Assembly: GCF_016888005.1 (NCBI RefSeq)
Contig: NZ_JAFDVE010000021.1
Span: 1 to 64,000, forward strand
Origin: Phycicoccus sp. CSK15P-2
GTDB lineage: Bacteria; Actinomycetota; Actinomycetes; Actinomycetales; Dermatophilaceae
Direction of reading: 5' to 3'
Length of the DNA: 64,000 nt
Part shown: one piece after another, positions 30,692 through 38,963 of the stretch
Layout of the letters: each line of letters begins with the position of its first letter
Numbering within the stretch: position 1 is the stretch's first letter
Program-made: the position numbers and the translations under genes
Notes under the pieces: generated by a model
Database searches by the model: none
Told to the model about the DNA's origin: nothing
The model's input: only the letters and a program-made list of their open reading frames with translations

Positions 30692-32478
30692 CACAGGTCC
30701 CTCCCCGCGATGACGCGGTCGATGAGGGCGGGCAGCGCTCGGGCGACGAGAGCGCTGTCGAACGGCGTCTGCGGGTGTCGGCCGGCGAGCAGGGCCTGGG
30801 CGTACAGCGCCTCGACCGCCAGCCGCTGCAGCTCCGCGTCGCGGCTCTCGGCCAGCCGGCGGACCGAGTCGTTCCCGGCGTTGAGGACGAAGGACGGCCC
30901 GCTCGGGTGCGGTGAGGTCAGCGCCTCGAGGGCGACGGCCCAGGGGCCGTCGGCCGCATCGGCCACGGTGTGGCGGTCCCGTTCCCGGGTCGCGCTGTCG
31001 CCGACGAGGAGAACCGACTGCATCGACTCGGGTCGGAACCGTCGCACGACGGGCTCGGCGTCGGAGCGGGCGAGGACGCTGCGGGCGATGTCCAGCAGTG
31101 CCGCGAAGGCCGACTCGTCGTCGGCGTCGAGCCGCTCGACGTGGGCCGTCAGCTCCTCGGGTGGCATCCGCCGGGACTCGGCACCCGGGGTGACGGCGAC
31201 GTAGCGCTCGACGATGGCGCTGTCGTAGGCGTACCCGGCGTTGAGCACGGGGACTCCCTGCGCGGTCGCCACCGTGGACACCTGCCGGTAGTGCTCGACA
31301 CTGTCGACATAGGGGATGACCCGGTGCTGCGCCGCGAACTCGGCGAGGGTCATCGTCCCGAGCGTCGTCTCCCACGGCAGGACCGACGCCACGACGTCGA
31401 GCATCGCGTCGTCGGTCGCGGCCATGGCCTTCGCCCCCAGGTGGTGCACCGCGAAGAAGCGGTCGGCGCGCTGGCGGTCAGTGGCGGCGATCCGGACCAG
31501 CCAGGTGCGCAGCTGCTCGCCGAGGTGGTCCCGGGTCGCCGCCAGGGAGTCGTCGTCGCGCAGCGACTCGCGGGACGCCGTGAGGTCGAGCCCGTCGACA
31601 TCGACGACAGCCCGGACGAACGTGGCCCACGGTGGCAGGAGGTCGGGCTCCGCCTCGGAGACGAGCATCCGGCGCGCGTGGACCCGCGCCGTCGGACGGC
31701 CCGCGGACGCGCTGGGCAGGACGAAGGCGAGCCCCCGCAGACCGCTGGCGGGGTCGGCGAGCGCGACGACGTCGAGCGGGGTGAAGCCGAGCACCTGCTC
31801 GCACCAGGCGGGCGTGCCGCGGAGGGCCGTGGGCCCTTCGCCCTCCCAGGGGAAGCGCTCACCCGCGACCGGGACCGGCCCGTCGGCGGTCTCCACGACG
31901 AGGTCGACCTCGAGGTGACGGGCGTAGGTGCGGGCCAGCCGCAGGACCGAGGCGGTGCGGAGCAGCTCGGCGGCACTGCCGCGCGGGGCGAGAGCGACGT
32001 CGGTGCCCCGCTCGTCCCGGCCGTGGGCCTCGAGGGTGTAGGCGCCGTCGTCCCGGCCCCGCCAGCGCAGGCCCTCACCGCTCCCGGCCGCGCGGGTCAC
32101 CACCTCGATCTCGTCGGTGACGAGGAAGCACGACAGCAGCCCGATGCCGAAGCGGCCGAGGAAGGACTCCCGAGCCATGCCCAGGGCGTCGCGCTTGGTG
32201 GACGCGCCGATCGTCGCGAGCGCCGTGCGTACCCCGTGCTCGTCGAGCCCGACCCCGGTGTCGACGACGTGGAGACGGCCGTCCGGGGACACGTCGGCGG
32301 GCACGATGCGGACCGCCCCGGGTGCCGTGGGGTCCTCCTCCCGGCGTGCAGCGATGGCGTCGACGGCGTTCTGGACGAGCTCTCTCAGGTACACCCGGGG
32401 GCTGGAGTACAGGTGATGGGACAGGAGGTCCACCACGCCCCTGAGGTCGACGTGGAAGCTCTGGTTCGCCCCGGTCAT
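30691..32478 (-). CDS. Hsp90-family (HtpG-like) ATPase
   Basis: Encodes 595 aa, slightly shorter than HtpG. The GHKL N-domain has 'SSPRVYLRELVQNAVDAI' with the catalytic Glu and Mg-binding Asn, 'VVDTGVGLDEHGVRTALATIG' and 'FLGRFGIGLLSCFLVTDEIEV'. The middle domain keeps the conserved arginine loop as 'LDLTASRESLRDD' (HtpG: LNVSRE). The C-terminal dimerisation region is weakly conserved and has no MEEVD tail. -10-like TTCGAT (32485-32490, minus) lies 6 nt before ATG 32478. It is the first gene of a two-gene operon with the TPR protein. Sequence divergence suggests a specialised paralogue, not the housekeeping HtpG. Confidence 0.87.
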   Translation of the reverse strand: MTGANQSFHVDLRGVVDLLSHHLYSSPRVYLRELVQNAVDAIAARREEDPTAPGAVRIVPADVSPDGRLHVVDTGVGLDEHGVRTALATIGASTKRDALGMARESFLGRFGIGLLSCFLVTDEIEVVTRAAGSGEGLRWRGRDDGAYTLEAHGRDERGTDVALAPRGSAAELLRTASVLRLARTYARHLEVDLVVETADGPVPVAGERFPWEGEGPTALRGTPAWCEQVLGFTPLDVVALADPASGLRGLAFVLPSASAGRPTARVHARRMLVSEAEPDLLPPWATFVRAVVDVDGLDLTASRESLRDDDSLAATRDHLGEQLRTWLVRIAATDRQRADRFFAVHHLGAKAMAATDDAMLDVVASVLPWETTLGTMTLAEFAAQHRVIPYVDSVEHYRQVSTVATAQGVPVLNAGYAYDSAIVERYVAVTPGAESRRMPPEELTAHVERLDADDESAFAALLDIARSVLARSDAEPVVRRFRPESMQSVLLVGDSATRERDRHTVADAADGPWAVALEALTSPHPSGPSFVLNAGNDSVRRLAESRDAELQRLAVEALYAQALLAGRHPQTPFDSALVARALPALIDRVIAGRDL

Positions 32479-32559
32479 GCACCGATCGAACCAGACGGGC
32501 GGACTCCGCCGTGGCCCAGGCTCGCCGGGTGGCACGATGACGCCACGGAGGAGGTGCCC

Positions 32560-34332
32560 ATGGCGCGGCGGGATGCCGAGGCGGCCGACGAGGCGGAGGA
32601 GTTCGCCGAGCTGGCCGCCGCCCACGGAGGGCCGGCGCTGCGGCTCGCCCTCCTCGTGACCCGCTCGCCGGCCGTGGCGGAGGGCGTCGTGCGTCACGCG
32701 CTGGTCGGGCTCGCAGGGCACTGGGGCGAGGCGCGGGAGAGCGGGCCGGCCCACTGGTTGCGGAGCGAGGTCGTGCGGCGAGCCGTCGCCGAGGCGCTGT
32801 CGGTACCCCCCGCGGACGGCGCGGAGGCCGGGGCGGCAGCCCCGGACCCGGACGACCCCGACGTCGCTGTCCGGATGACTCTCGACCGCCTCCCGCCCGA
32901 GCAGCGCGTGGTGCTCGGGCTGTCTCTGCTCGAGGACCGGACCGACCACGAGGTGGCAGCCGTGGTGGGTCGTCCGCTCGAGACCGTGCGCGCCGACCGG
33001 GTCACCGCGGCGGCGGCGATGACCGCGGCGCTGACGGCCGCGCTCGCCGCGGGACCCGAGGACCTCTCGGAGGCGGAGCTCCGCGACCGGCTGGAGAGCG
33101 CCGTGCCCGAGCCCGTCGCTCCGGGGCTCGTCCAGGAGGCGTGGGAGAGCGCGGTGACACGCCGCCGCACAGCCCGCAGACGGGTGGTCGTCGCGGGAGG
33201 GGCAGCGCTGGCCTGGGGAGCACTGACCTGGGTCCTGGCACGTGAGAGGCCGGGCGGCCCCCGTCCGGAGCCGAGCCACCGCCCATCCGACGGCCGGCTG
33301 TCCTCGGTGGCGCTGGCCGGCGCGACGGTGCATCTCGCGCCCGCACCGGAGGACGAGGTGGACCTCCCCGCCTACCCGGACGCCGCCTCCCTCGCGCTGC
33401 CCGCCCGGCTCGGACCCGGTACCGCACGGCCGCTGCCGATCCTGTCCCCGGCCGGCTCGCAGGCGTCGGTGCGGGCGGTCTACCTCGTCCGGGTGGGGGA
33501 GGACCGCTACCAGCCGGCGCTCCTGCTCCCGCGGCAGTCGCCGCAGCCGCAGGTGGTCGCGATGGCTCCGCTCCGGCCCACCGAGGACCCGGCGGGGAAC
33601 GTGTCGGTGGCGCTCGGGCCCCGGACCGTCGACGCCGACCGGCACCGTCTCGTCTTCGCGCAGCCCGGAGCCGTCGTGGTGCTCGAGGTGCGCTCGGCCC
33701 GTGCGCGACGCATCGCGGTGCCGGACGACGCGCTCTCCGAGGCCGGCTGGGCCACGGACGGACGCACCGTCATCGCCCGTAGCGCCCGGTCGGGCTGGCT
33801 CGTGGACAGCCGGACCGAGGACGTCCGGCGCGCCGGCAACCCGGTGAACCCGGGCTGGGCGGACATCCGGGTCACGTCCGGTGCCGCCTTCGTCCAGCGG
33901 TTCTCGGGCAGCGGCCGCCTCGTGGAGGTGCGCAGGATGGAAGGGCCGGCGTTCGACGCGTACGGGCCGTCGGTGTCGAACACCGAGGGCTGGGCCTGCT
34001 GCGCGGGGTTCTTCGCGTCCGCACCGGAGGTCCAGGGTCGCGGTCAGGGTCTGGTCGCGGTGCAGGGCGACCTGCGTCCGCTCCCGCGCATCCTCGCGGC
34101 CCCCGCGGCGGACGCGGTGCCGCCGGCGGCGTACCGCCCGCTGGCGTGGGGACCCCGGGACACCGTGCTGCTCGAGTCCCGGTCCACGGACCCGGCCGGC
34201 GGGGGGCCGGTGGTGCGGGTGCTCGCCTGGGACGTCATCGGCGGACGGATGGCGTTCGTGGCCGATGTCGACCCGCCGGCACCCGAGGGTGCCGCCTTCG
34301 AGCAGGGGTTCAGCGGAGCCTGGTCGCTCTGA
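32560..34332 (+). CDS. Degenerate ECF sigma-like protein fused to a membrane-anchored outer domain
   Basis: Encodes 590 aa. Residues about 10-70 resemble sigma region 2 ('ALRLALLVTRSPAVAEGVVRHALVGL') but lack the usual strong -10-binding residues. Residues about 108-150 resemble region 4 ('MTLDRLPPEQRVVLGLSLLEDR', 'DHEVAAVVGRPLETVRADR'). A single hydrophobic segment follows at about 208-227 ('VVVAGGAALAWGALTWVLA'), then about 360 residues of beta-rich sequence with WD/propeller-like repeats and a 'WACCAGFF' motif. ATG 32560 has a strong GGAGGAGG upstream. It is divergent from the Hsp90/TPR operon with only 81 nt between. Whether it works as a sigma factor is uncertain. Confidence 0.75.
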   Translation: MARRDAEAADEAEEFAELAAAHGGPALRLALLVTRSPAVAEGVVRHALVGLAGHWGEARESGPAHWLRSEVVRRAVAEALSVPPADGAEAGAAAPDPDDPDVAVRMTLDRLPPEQRVVLGLSLLEDRTDHEVAAVVGRPLETVRADRVTAAAAMTAALTAALAAGPEDLSEAELRDRLESAVPEPVAPGLVQEAWESAVTRRRTARRRVVVAGGAALAWGALTWVLARERPGGPRPEPSHRPSDGRLSSVALAGATVHLAPAPEDEVDLPAYPDAASLALPARLGPGTARPLPILSPAGSQASVRAVYLVRVGEDRYQPALLLPRQSPQPQVVAMAPLRPTEDPAGNVSVALGPRTVDADRHRLVFAQPGAVVVLEVRSARARRIAVPDDALSEAGWATDGRTVIARSARSGWLVDSRTEDVRRAGNPVNPGWADIRVTSGAAFVQRFSGSGRLVEVRRMEGPAFDAYGPSVSNTEGWACCAGFFASAPEVQGRGQGLVAVQGDLRPLPRILAAPAADAVPPAAYRPLAWGPRDTVLLESRSTDPAGGGPVVRVLAWDVIGGRMAFVADVDPPAPEGAAFEQGFSGAWSL

Positions 34333-34339
34333 GACGCCC

Positions 34340-35173
34340 TCAGCCCTCCCCGTCGCCGGTGGCGACCGGACGCCGGGGGTCCTCGATCCACTCGCTCCAG
34401 GAGCCCACGTACGGGACGGCCTCGACGCGGACGAGGTGCAGCGCGAGGGCCATCTGGGCCGCGGTGACGCCCGAGCCGCAGGACACCCCCACCGGCGTGT
34501 CGCGGTGCACCCCGGCCGTGGCCGCCCGGGCCCGTATCTCGTCCGGCGGGAGGAAGGTGCCGTCCTCGGCGAGCAGCTCGGTCATCGGCAGGTTCACCGA
34601 GCCCGGGATGTGCCCGGCGACGTGGTCGAGCGGCTCGACCTCGCCCCGGTAGCGCTCGGCTGCGCGGACGTCGAGCAGGACACCCGAGCGCGCCATGGCG
34701 GCGGCGCCGTCGGCGTCGAGCACCGGGACCGAGCCGGGTCGGACGCGGATGTCCCCGGGCTCCGGCGACGGCACCTCCGTCGTCACCGGGTGGCCGCCAC
34801 GCACCCACGCGTCGAGACCGCCGTCGAGCACGCGCACCTGCGGATGCCCCGCCCAGCGCAGGACCCACCAGGCCCGCGCCGCGGACAACGACGTGCGCTG
34901 GTCGTACACGACGACGTCGTCGTCCGCCGAGACTCCGCTGCGGCGCAGGGCATCCTCGAGTGTGGCCGGGTCCGGGAGCGGGTGGCGTCCGGCCCGGCCG
35001 GGCGGGCCCGCGAGGGCGGTGTCGAGGTCGAGGAAGGGCGCGCCCGGGACGTGGCCGGCGGCGTAGAGCTCGCGTCCGGGGGTGCCGGTGAGGGCGAACT
35101 GCACGTCGAGGACGCGCACCTCGCCCCGGCCGGAGGCAGTGGCCAGCTCGTCGGCGGAGATGAGTGCGCGCAC
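34340..35173 (-). CDS. Sulfurtransferase with tandem rhodanese domains
   Basis: Encodes 277 aa with two rhodanese domains. The first (about 1-125) has 'VRVLDVQFALTG' and 'DDVVVYDQRTSLSAARAWWVLRW', where the catalytic Cys is replaced. The second has 'VLLDVRAAERYRGEVEPLDHVAGHIPGSVNLP' spread over its core and the active-site loop 'VGVSCGSGVTAAQMAL' with catalytic Cys. It transfers sulfane sulfur, with thiosulfate or 3-mercaptopyruvate as donor. GTG 35173 is chosen because TTGGAT (35180-35185, minus) is 6 nt before it; TTG 35185 is an alternative. It is convergent with the sigma-like gene. Confidence 0.88.
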   Translation of the reverse strand: MRALISADELATASGRGEVRVLDVQFALTGTPGRELYAAGHVPGAPFLDLDTALAGPPGRAGRHPLPDPATLEDALRRSGVSADDDVVVYDQRTSLSAARAWWVLRWAGHPQVRVLDGGLDAWVRGGHPVTTEVPSPEPGDIRVRPGSVPVLDADGAAAMARSGVLLDVRAAERYRGEVEPLDHVAGHIPGSVNLPMTELLAEDGTFLPPDEIRARAATAGVHRDTPVGVSCGSGVTAAQMALALHLVRVEAVPYVGSWSEWIEDPRRPVATGDGEG

Positions 35174-35226
35174 CCGGTCATCCAACCACCGGTCCCCCCG
35201 GACGTCCGGTGCGCGAGGATGGCGAG

Positions 35227-35958
35227 GTGCGCCGCGTCCGTCTCGTCCTCGTCCACGGGTCGCAGGTCAACCGTGCCGTCTGGACGCGGTACCCGGCCCT
35301 CCTCGGCCCGGACGTCGACGTCGTGACACCCGACCTGCCCGCCCACGGTGACCGGCGGGCCGAGACCTTCTCGTGGGACGCCGCGCTCGCCACCCTCGAC
35401 GCGGCCGTCGGGCCGGACGACGGCACCCCGGTCGTCCTCGCGGGGCACAGCCTCGGGGGCTACGTCGTGCTCGCCTGGGCCGCCCGGAACCCGCACCGTC
35501 TGGCGGGCCTCGCGCTCATCGGGGCGTCCGGTGTGCCGGCCGGCCCGGGGGCGTCGGCTTACCGCACCCTGGCACGGGTGCAGCAGCGGCTCGGGGTCGA
35601 CCGGATGTCGCGCGGGATGGACCGCGAGTTCGAGGCCCTGCTGCCGCCGGCCCTCGCGGCCGCGATCAAGGACCTCGGCTACGGGTTCGACGGCATCCCG
35701 GCGGCCTGGTCCTCGGTGATGCGCGAGTGCCGTCCCGAGATGCTCGCCGAGGTCACGGCACCGGTGCTCCTGCTCAACGGCCAGCTCGACCAGCTGCGCG
35801 TCGACGTCCGCCGGTTCCGCCGGGCGGCCCGGTCGGCGCCGTGGGTGCGGGTCGTCACCGTCCCCCGGGGCCTGCACGTCTTCCCGCTGACCCACCCGGC
35901 CGAGACCGCCGCGGCGCTGTGGGAGCTGATCGCCTGGGCCGGTCGCCGCGCCGGATGA
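35227..35958 (+). CDS. Alpha/beta hydrolase
   Basis: Encodes 243 aa of alpha/beta hydrolase fold. 'LVLVHGSQVNRAVWTRYPALLG' gives the oxyanion HG, the nucleophile elbow is 'VVLAGHSLGGYVVLAWA' (Ser), and 'VLLLNGQLDQLRVD' and 'VPRGLHVFPLTHP' supply the acid and His. The substrate is not predictable. A -10-like GAGGAT (35215-35220) is 6 nt before GTG 35227, the leaderless arrangement mirrored by the divergent rhodanese gene. dus begins 60 nt downstream. Confidence 0.87.
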   Translation: MRRVRLVLVHGSQVNRAVWTRYPALLGPDVDVVTPDLPAHGDRRAETFSWDAALATLDAAVGPDDGTPVVLAGHSLGGYVVLAWAARNPHRLAGLALIGASGVPAGPGASAYRTLARVQQRLGVDRMSRGMDREFEALLPPALAAAIKDLGYGFDGIPAAWSSVMRECRPEMLAEVTAPVLLLNGQLDQLRVDVRRFRRAARSAPWVRVVTVPRGLHVFPLTHPAETAAALWELIAWAGRRAG

Positions 35959-36018
35959 GCACGACGCAGGGGCGGCGATTCGGGGATCCGGGGCGCCCGC
36001 GCGACAATGGGCGGCGCC

Positions 36019-37236
36019 ATGTCGCTCACAACCGCCACCCCGGTGCACACCCCGGTCCTGCCTCCGCTGCGGGTCGGGCGGCACGTCGTGGAGTCGCCGG
36101 TCGTGCTGGCACCGATGGCCGGCATCACGAACCGCGCCTTCCGCCGGCTGTGCCGCGAGTACGGCGCCGCGGGTCTCGAGGGCGGTGGGGCGTCCGGGGC
36201 GACGAGCCTCTACGTCGCGGAGATGGTGACGTCGCGGGCGCTCGTCGAGCGGACCCCCGAGACGATGCGGCTCATCTCGCACGATCCGGGAGAGTCGCCG
36301 CGCTCGGTGCAGCTGTACTCCGTCGATCCCGTGACCGCCGGGCTCGCAGCGCGGATGCTCGTCACCGAGGACCGCGCCGACCACATCGACCTCAACTTCG
36401 GCTGCCCCGTGCCCAAGGTCACCCGTAAGGGCGGGGGAGCGGCCCTGCCGTGGAAGACCGACCTCTTCCGCGGCGTCGTGCGCGCGGTCGTCCGGGAGGC
36501 GTCCGTTCACGACGTCCCGGTCACGGTGAAGATGCGGGTCGGGATCGACGACGACCACGTGACATACCTCGACGCCGGGCGGATCGCGGAGGCCGAGGGC
36601 GCCGCCGCGGTCGCGCTGCACGGCCGCACCGCGGCCCAGGCGTACTCCGGGCAGGCCGACTGGGACGCCATCGCGCGGCTCAAGGAGGCCGTGACCAGCA
36701 TCCCGGTCCTCGGCAACGGTGACATCTGGTCGGCGGAGGACGCCCTGGAGATGGTCCGGCGCACCGGCTGCGACGGCGTCGTCGTGGGGCGCGGATGCCT
36801 CGGCCGGCCGTGGCTGTTCACCGACCTCGCGGCCGCGTTCGCGGGGTCGGACGCGCGCGTACGGCCCGGGCTGCGCGAGGTCACCTCCGTGCTGCGCCGA
36901 CACGCCGAGTACCTCGTGGACTTCTACGACGGCGACGAGCAGCGCGGCTGCCGTGACATCCGCAAGCACATCGCCTGGTACCTCAAGGGTTTCCCGGCGG
37001 GGTCGACGGTGCGCAACCAGCTGGCCCTCGTCGACTCGCTCGAGGCGCTCGACCGGCTCATCGCCGGGATGGACCTCGACGCGCCGTGGCCGGGCGACCC
37101 GGCCGAGGGCCCGCGTGGCCGGGCGGGCTCTCCTCGGGTCGTCGCACTGCCCGAGAACTGGCTGCGTGGCCGCGATCTCGACGAGGCGCAGCGGGCACAG
37201 GTCGCCCAGGCCGAGCTGTCCGTCTCCGGCGGCTGA
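36019..37236 (+). CDS. dus: tRNA-dihydrouridine synthase
   Basis: Encodes 405 aa, longer than E. coli DusB (321) because of the C-terminal extension usual in actinobacteria. It reduces uridine to dihydrouridine in tRNA using FMN and NADPH. Motifs are 'VVLAPMAGITNRAFRRLCREYG', 'IDLNFGCPVPKVTRKGGGAAL' with the catalytic Cys, 'VTVKMRVGIDDDH', 'AVALHGRTAAQAYSGQADW' and 'VLGNGDIWSAEDALEM'. A GACAAT box (36003-36008) lies 10 nt before ATG 36019; ATG 36007 in frame is less likely. A strong hairpin at 37284-37321 follows. Confidence 0.94.
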   Translation: MSLTTATPVHTPVLPPLRVGRHVVESPVVLAPMAGITNRAFRRLCREYGAAGLEGGGASGATSLYVAEMVTSRALVERTPETMRLISHDPGESPRSVQLYSVDPVTAGLAARMLVTEDRADHIDLNFGCPVPKVTRKGGGAALPWKTDLFRGVVRAVVREASVHDVPVTVKMRVGIDDDHVTYLDAGRIAEAEGAAAVALHGRTAAQAYSGQADWDAIARLKEAVTSIPVLGNGDIWSAEDALEMVRRTGCDGVVVGRGCLGRPWLFTDLAAAFAGSDARVRPGLREVTSVLRRHAEYLVDFYDGDEQRGCRDIRKHIAWYLKGFPAGSTVRNQLALVDSLEALDRLIAGMDLDAPWPGDPAEGPRGRAGSPRVVALPENWLRGRDLDEAQRAQVAQAELSVSGG

Positions 37237-37280
37237 CCCGGCCGACCGGCCGTGCCCGCCACCGGGTGCCCCGTCGACCG

Positions 37281-37297
37281 GCGCCCGGAGAAACCGG
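37281..37297 (+). repeat. 17-bp direct repeat, left copy
   Basis: The sequence gcgcccggagaaaccgg here is identical to 38216-38232. The two copies bracket the decayed AbiEi-like gene, about 935 bp apart. Each lies in the left arm of a hairpin, so this could be a dispersed intergenic repeat rather than the edge of an insertion. Confidence 0.7.
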
Positions 37298-37321
37298 GGC
37301 CGTGACGCCGGTTTCTCCGGG
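37284..37321. terminator. Strong hairpin downstream of dus
   Basis: A perfect 14-bp stem (37284-37297 with 37308-37321) encloses a 10-nt loop. No T-run follows on either strand, so it is not a classical intrinsic terminator, although actinobacteria often use hairpins without U-tracts. Position between the convergent dus and the decayed minus-strand gene fits a bidirectional terminator. Confidence 0.65.
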
Positions 37322-37327
37322 TCGGGG

Positions 37328-38145
37328 TCATGCGGCTCCGGCGACGACGTGCCTCAGCGCGCACCGAGGGCCACACGCCCGGCCGCGACCACGCCAGCCG
37401 CGGCTGCGCAGCGTCTCATGGACGTCGACGGCCAGACCGCACGGGTCCTGGTCGACATCCACCCACCCGGCCCGCATCGTGAGCCTCCCTGCACGCGCCG
37501 CCGCTCGGTCGCGTCGCCGGTCATGCGCGACGAACTCGCCCTCGTGGCCGAGCCGTCCGTCGAGCTCGAGCACGACGCCCCACTCCTCGTACTCGGCGTC
37601 CTGGCGCAGCCGGTTCCCCTCTGAGCCGGCCGGGACCTGGAGCCGGGCGTTCGGCAGGCCGTGACGGCGCTCGACGTCGCTGGACCCACCGGGCCGCGAT
37701 GTCCACCGCCTCGTGCCAGGACGTCCCCGGGACGTCGGCGAGGTCGAGCACCGTGTCGGCGGCGCCGGTCACCGGCAGGCCCCTCCGACGCGACGGCCGG
37801 AGGGTGCTCCGCTCCCGGTAGCGCGTCCCCGGAAGGCGCGTCACGGAGCGCCCCCCTCGCCACCCAGACCACGATCACCGGTGGCGGGTCCGGGCGTGTC
37901 CCGTGCAGATGTGCCGCGGCGTCGAGGGCGAGAGCGCAGCCCGGCCCGCCCGCGCAGCGCCGCCGCGTGCGCCCGCCCGAGCCGGTCCAGCGGCGGGTCT
38001 GTGCGACGTACAGGCATCGACCGAGTCGCGTCCACCGTTCGCTGGAGACGCGCCACTGTACGGCGTTCTCGGTGAGCCCGCGCGCGAGCGCCTGCTGCGT
38101 CGTGCACACGCCGTGCTGTGCCCTGACCAGCGCATCGAGATCCAT
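37328..38145 (-). pseudogene. Decayed AbiEi-antitoxin-like/DUF559 protein gene
   Basis: Pieces of one protein appear in three minus-strand frames in order. First 'MDLDALVRAQHGVCTTQQAL', 'ALTENAVQWRV' and 'RWTRLGRCLYV' (from ATG 38145), the AbiEi-type N-terminal winged helix. Then 'AADTVLDLADVPGTSWHEAV' and 'DIAARWVQRRR'. Then 'VVLELDGRLGHEGEF', 'RRRDRAAARAG' and 'CGPRCALR', the DUF559-like end. The first shift probably falls at a run of six C (37851-37856). At the second, near 37660, about 45 codons also seem missing. These actinobacterial proteins are usually intact at about 300 aa. It is flanked by 17-bp direct repeats. Confidence 0.72.
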
Positions 38146-38209
38146 CACCGGAGCATGCCCGAAGGCGGCGCCGCCGTCGGTGCGTCGTCCACAGGCCCCG
38201 TCGGCCCGG

Positions 38210-38265
38210 CCGACAGCGCCCGGAGAAACCGGCGTCACCACCCGGGTTTCCGGCGGCGCTGTCGG
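38210..38265. repeat. Large hairpin upstream of the decayed gene, containing the right repeat copy
   Basis: An 11-bp perfect outer stem (38210-38220 with 38255-38265) continues into an imperfect inner stem around GGAGAAACC and GGGTTTCC. The 17-bp direct repeat gcgcccggagaaaccgg occupies 38216-38232. It lies between the decayed gene and the YdeI-like gene, so it may terminate read-through or be a repeated palindromic element. Confidence 0.6.
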
Positions 38266-38287
38266 TGCGGTACGGGATGCTGCGACA

Positions 38288-38953
38288 GTGAGCGACATCG
38301 GGACGCCGGGCGGTACCGCCGAGCAGCCGGCGCTGTTCTTCGCCGACGGGGCCGAGTTCGGGCGCTGGCTCGCGGCGCACCACGACACGGCCGGCGAGCT
38401 GTGGATGGGCATCTACAACAAGGCCTCCGGCAAGGGCGGCATCACGTGGCCCGAGGCCGTCCGCGAGGCCCTGTGCTGGGGTTGGATCGACAGCCACGTC
38501 GAGCGGGTCGACGACTCCGCCCGCCGTCAGCGCTGGACCCCGCGGCGGAAGGGCAGCACGTGGAGCGCGGTCAACGTCAAGGCCGTCGAGGAGCTCACCG
38601 CCGAGGGCCGGATGCAGCCGAGCGGCCTGGCGGCCTTCGCGGGCCGCCGGGAGGACCGCACCGGCGTCTACTCCTTCGAGCGCCCGGACGAAGGTCTGAC
38701 ACCCGAGCACGAGGCCGCCCTGCGCGCCGATGCCGCAGCCGCGGCCTTCTGGGACGCCGCCACTGCGGGCTACCGCAAGATCGTCGCGCACTGGGTCGCG
38801 GGGGCGAAGCAGCAGACCACCCGCGACCGCCGCCTCGCCCAGCTCGTGGAGGACTCCGCCGCCGGTCGGCTCGTGAAGTTCCAGCGCTACGGCGACGAGC
38901 CGGCCTGGCTGGCCCGAGCCGCCGCTGCGGCTGCCGCAGCACGGGGGTCGTAG
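38288..38953 (+). CDS. YdeI/OmpD-associated family protein
   Basis: Encodes 221 aa. The family core is plain: 'WLAAHHDTAGELWMGIYNKASGKGGI', 'TWPEAVREALCWGWIDSHVE', 'RQRWTPRRKGSTWSAVNVKAVEEL' and 'FWDAATAGYRKIVAHWVAGAKQ'. Despite the name, actinobacterial members are cytosolic and of unknown function. GTG 38288 begins just inside the family's usual N-terminus; a weak TACGGG lies upstream. dgt starts 10 nt later but has its own -10, so the two may be separately transcribed. Confidence 0.85.
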   Translation: MSDIGTPGGTAEQPALFFADGAEFGRWLAAHHDTAGELWMGIYNKASGKGGITWPEAVREALCWGWIDSHVERVDDSARRQRWTPRRKGSTWSAVNVKAVEELTAEGRMQPSGLAAFAGRREDRTGVYSFERPDEGLTPEHEAALRADAAAAAFWDAATAGYRKIVAHWVAGAKQQTTRDRRLAQLVEDSAAGRLVKFQRYGDEPAWLARAAAAAAAARGS

Positions 38954-38963
38954 GCTCGCCCGC

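Noticed and set aside
38210-38265. Insertion sequence or transposon remnant
   Set aside because: No transposase or target-site duplication is visible; only a 17-bp direct repeat within hairpins supports mobility, so it was listed as a repeat.
37840-38287. Long plus-strand frame running into the YdeI-like gene
   Set aside because: The upstream part is antisense to the decayed AbiEi-like gene and has no domain; the YdeI family homology begins at about GTG 38288.
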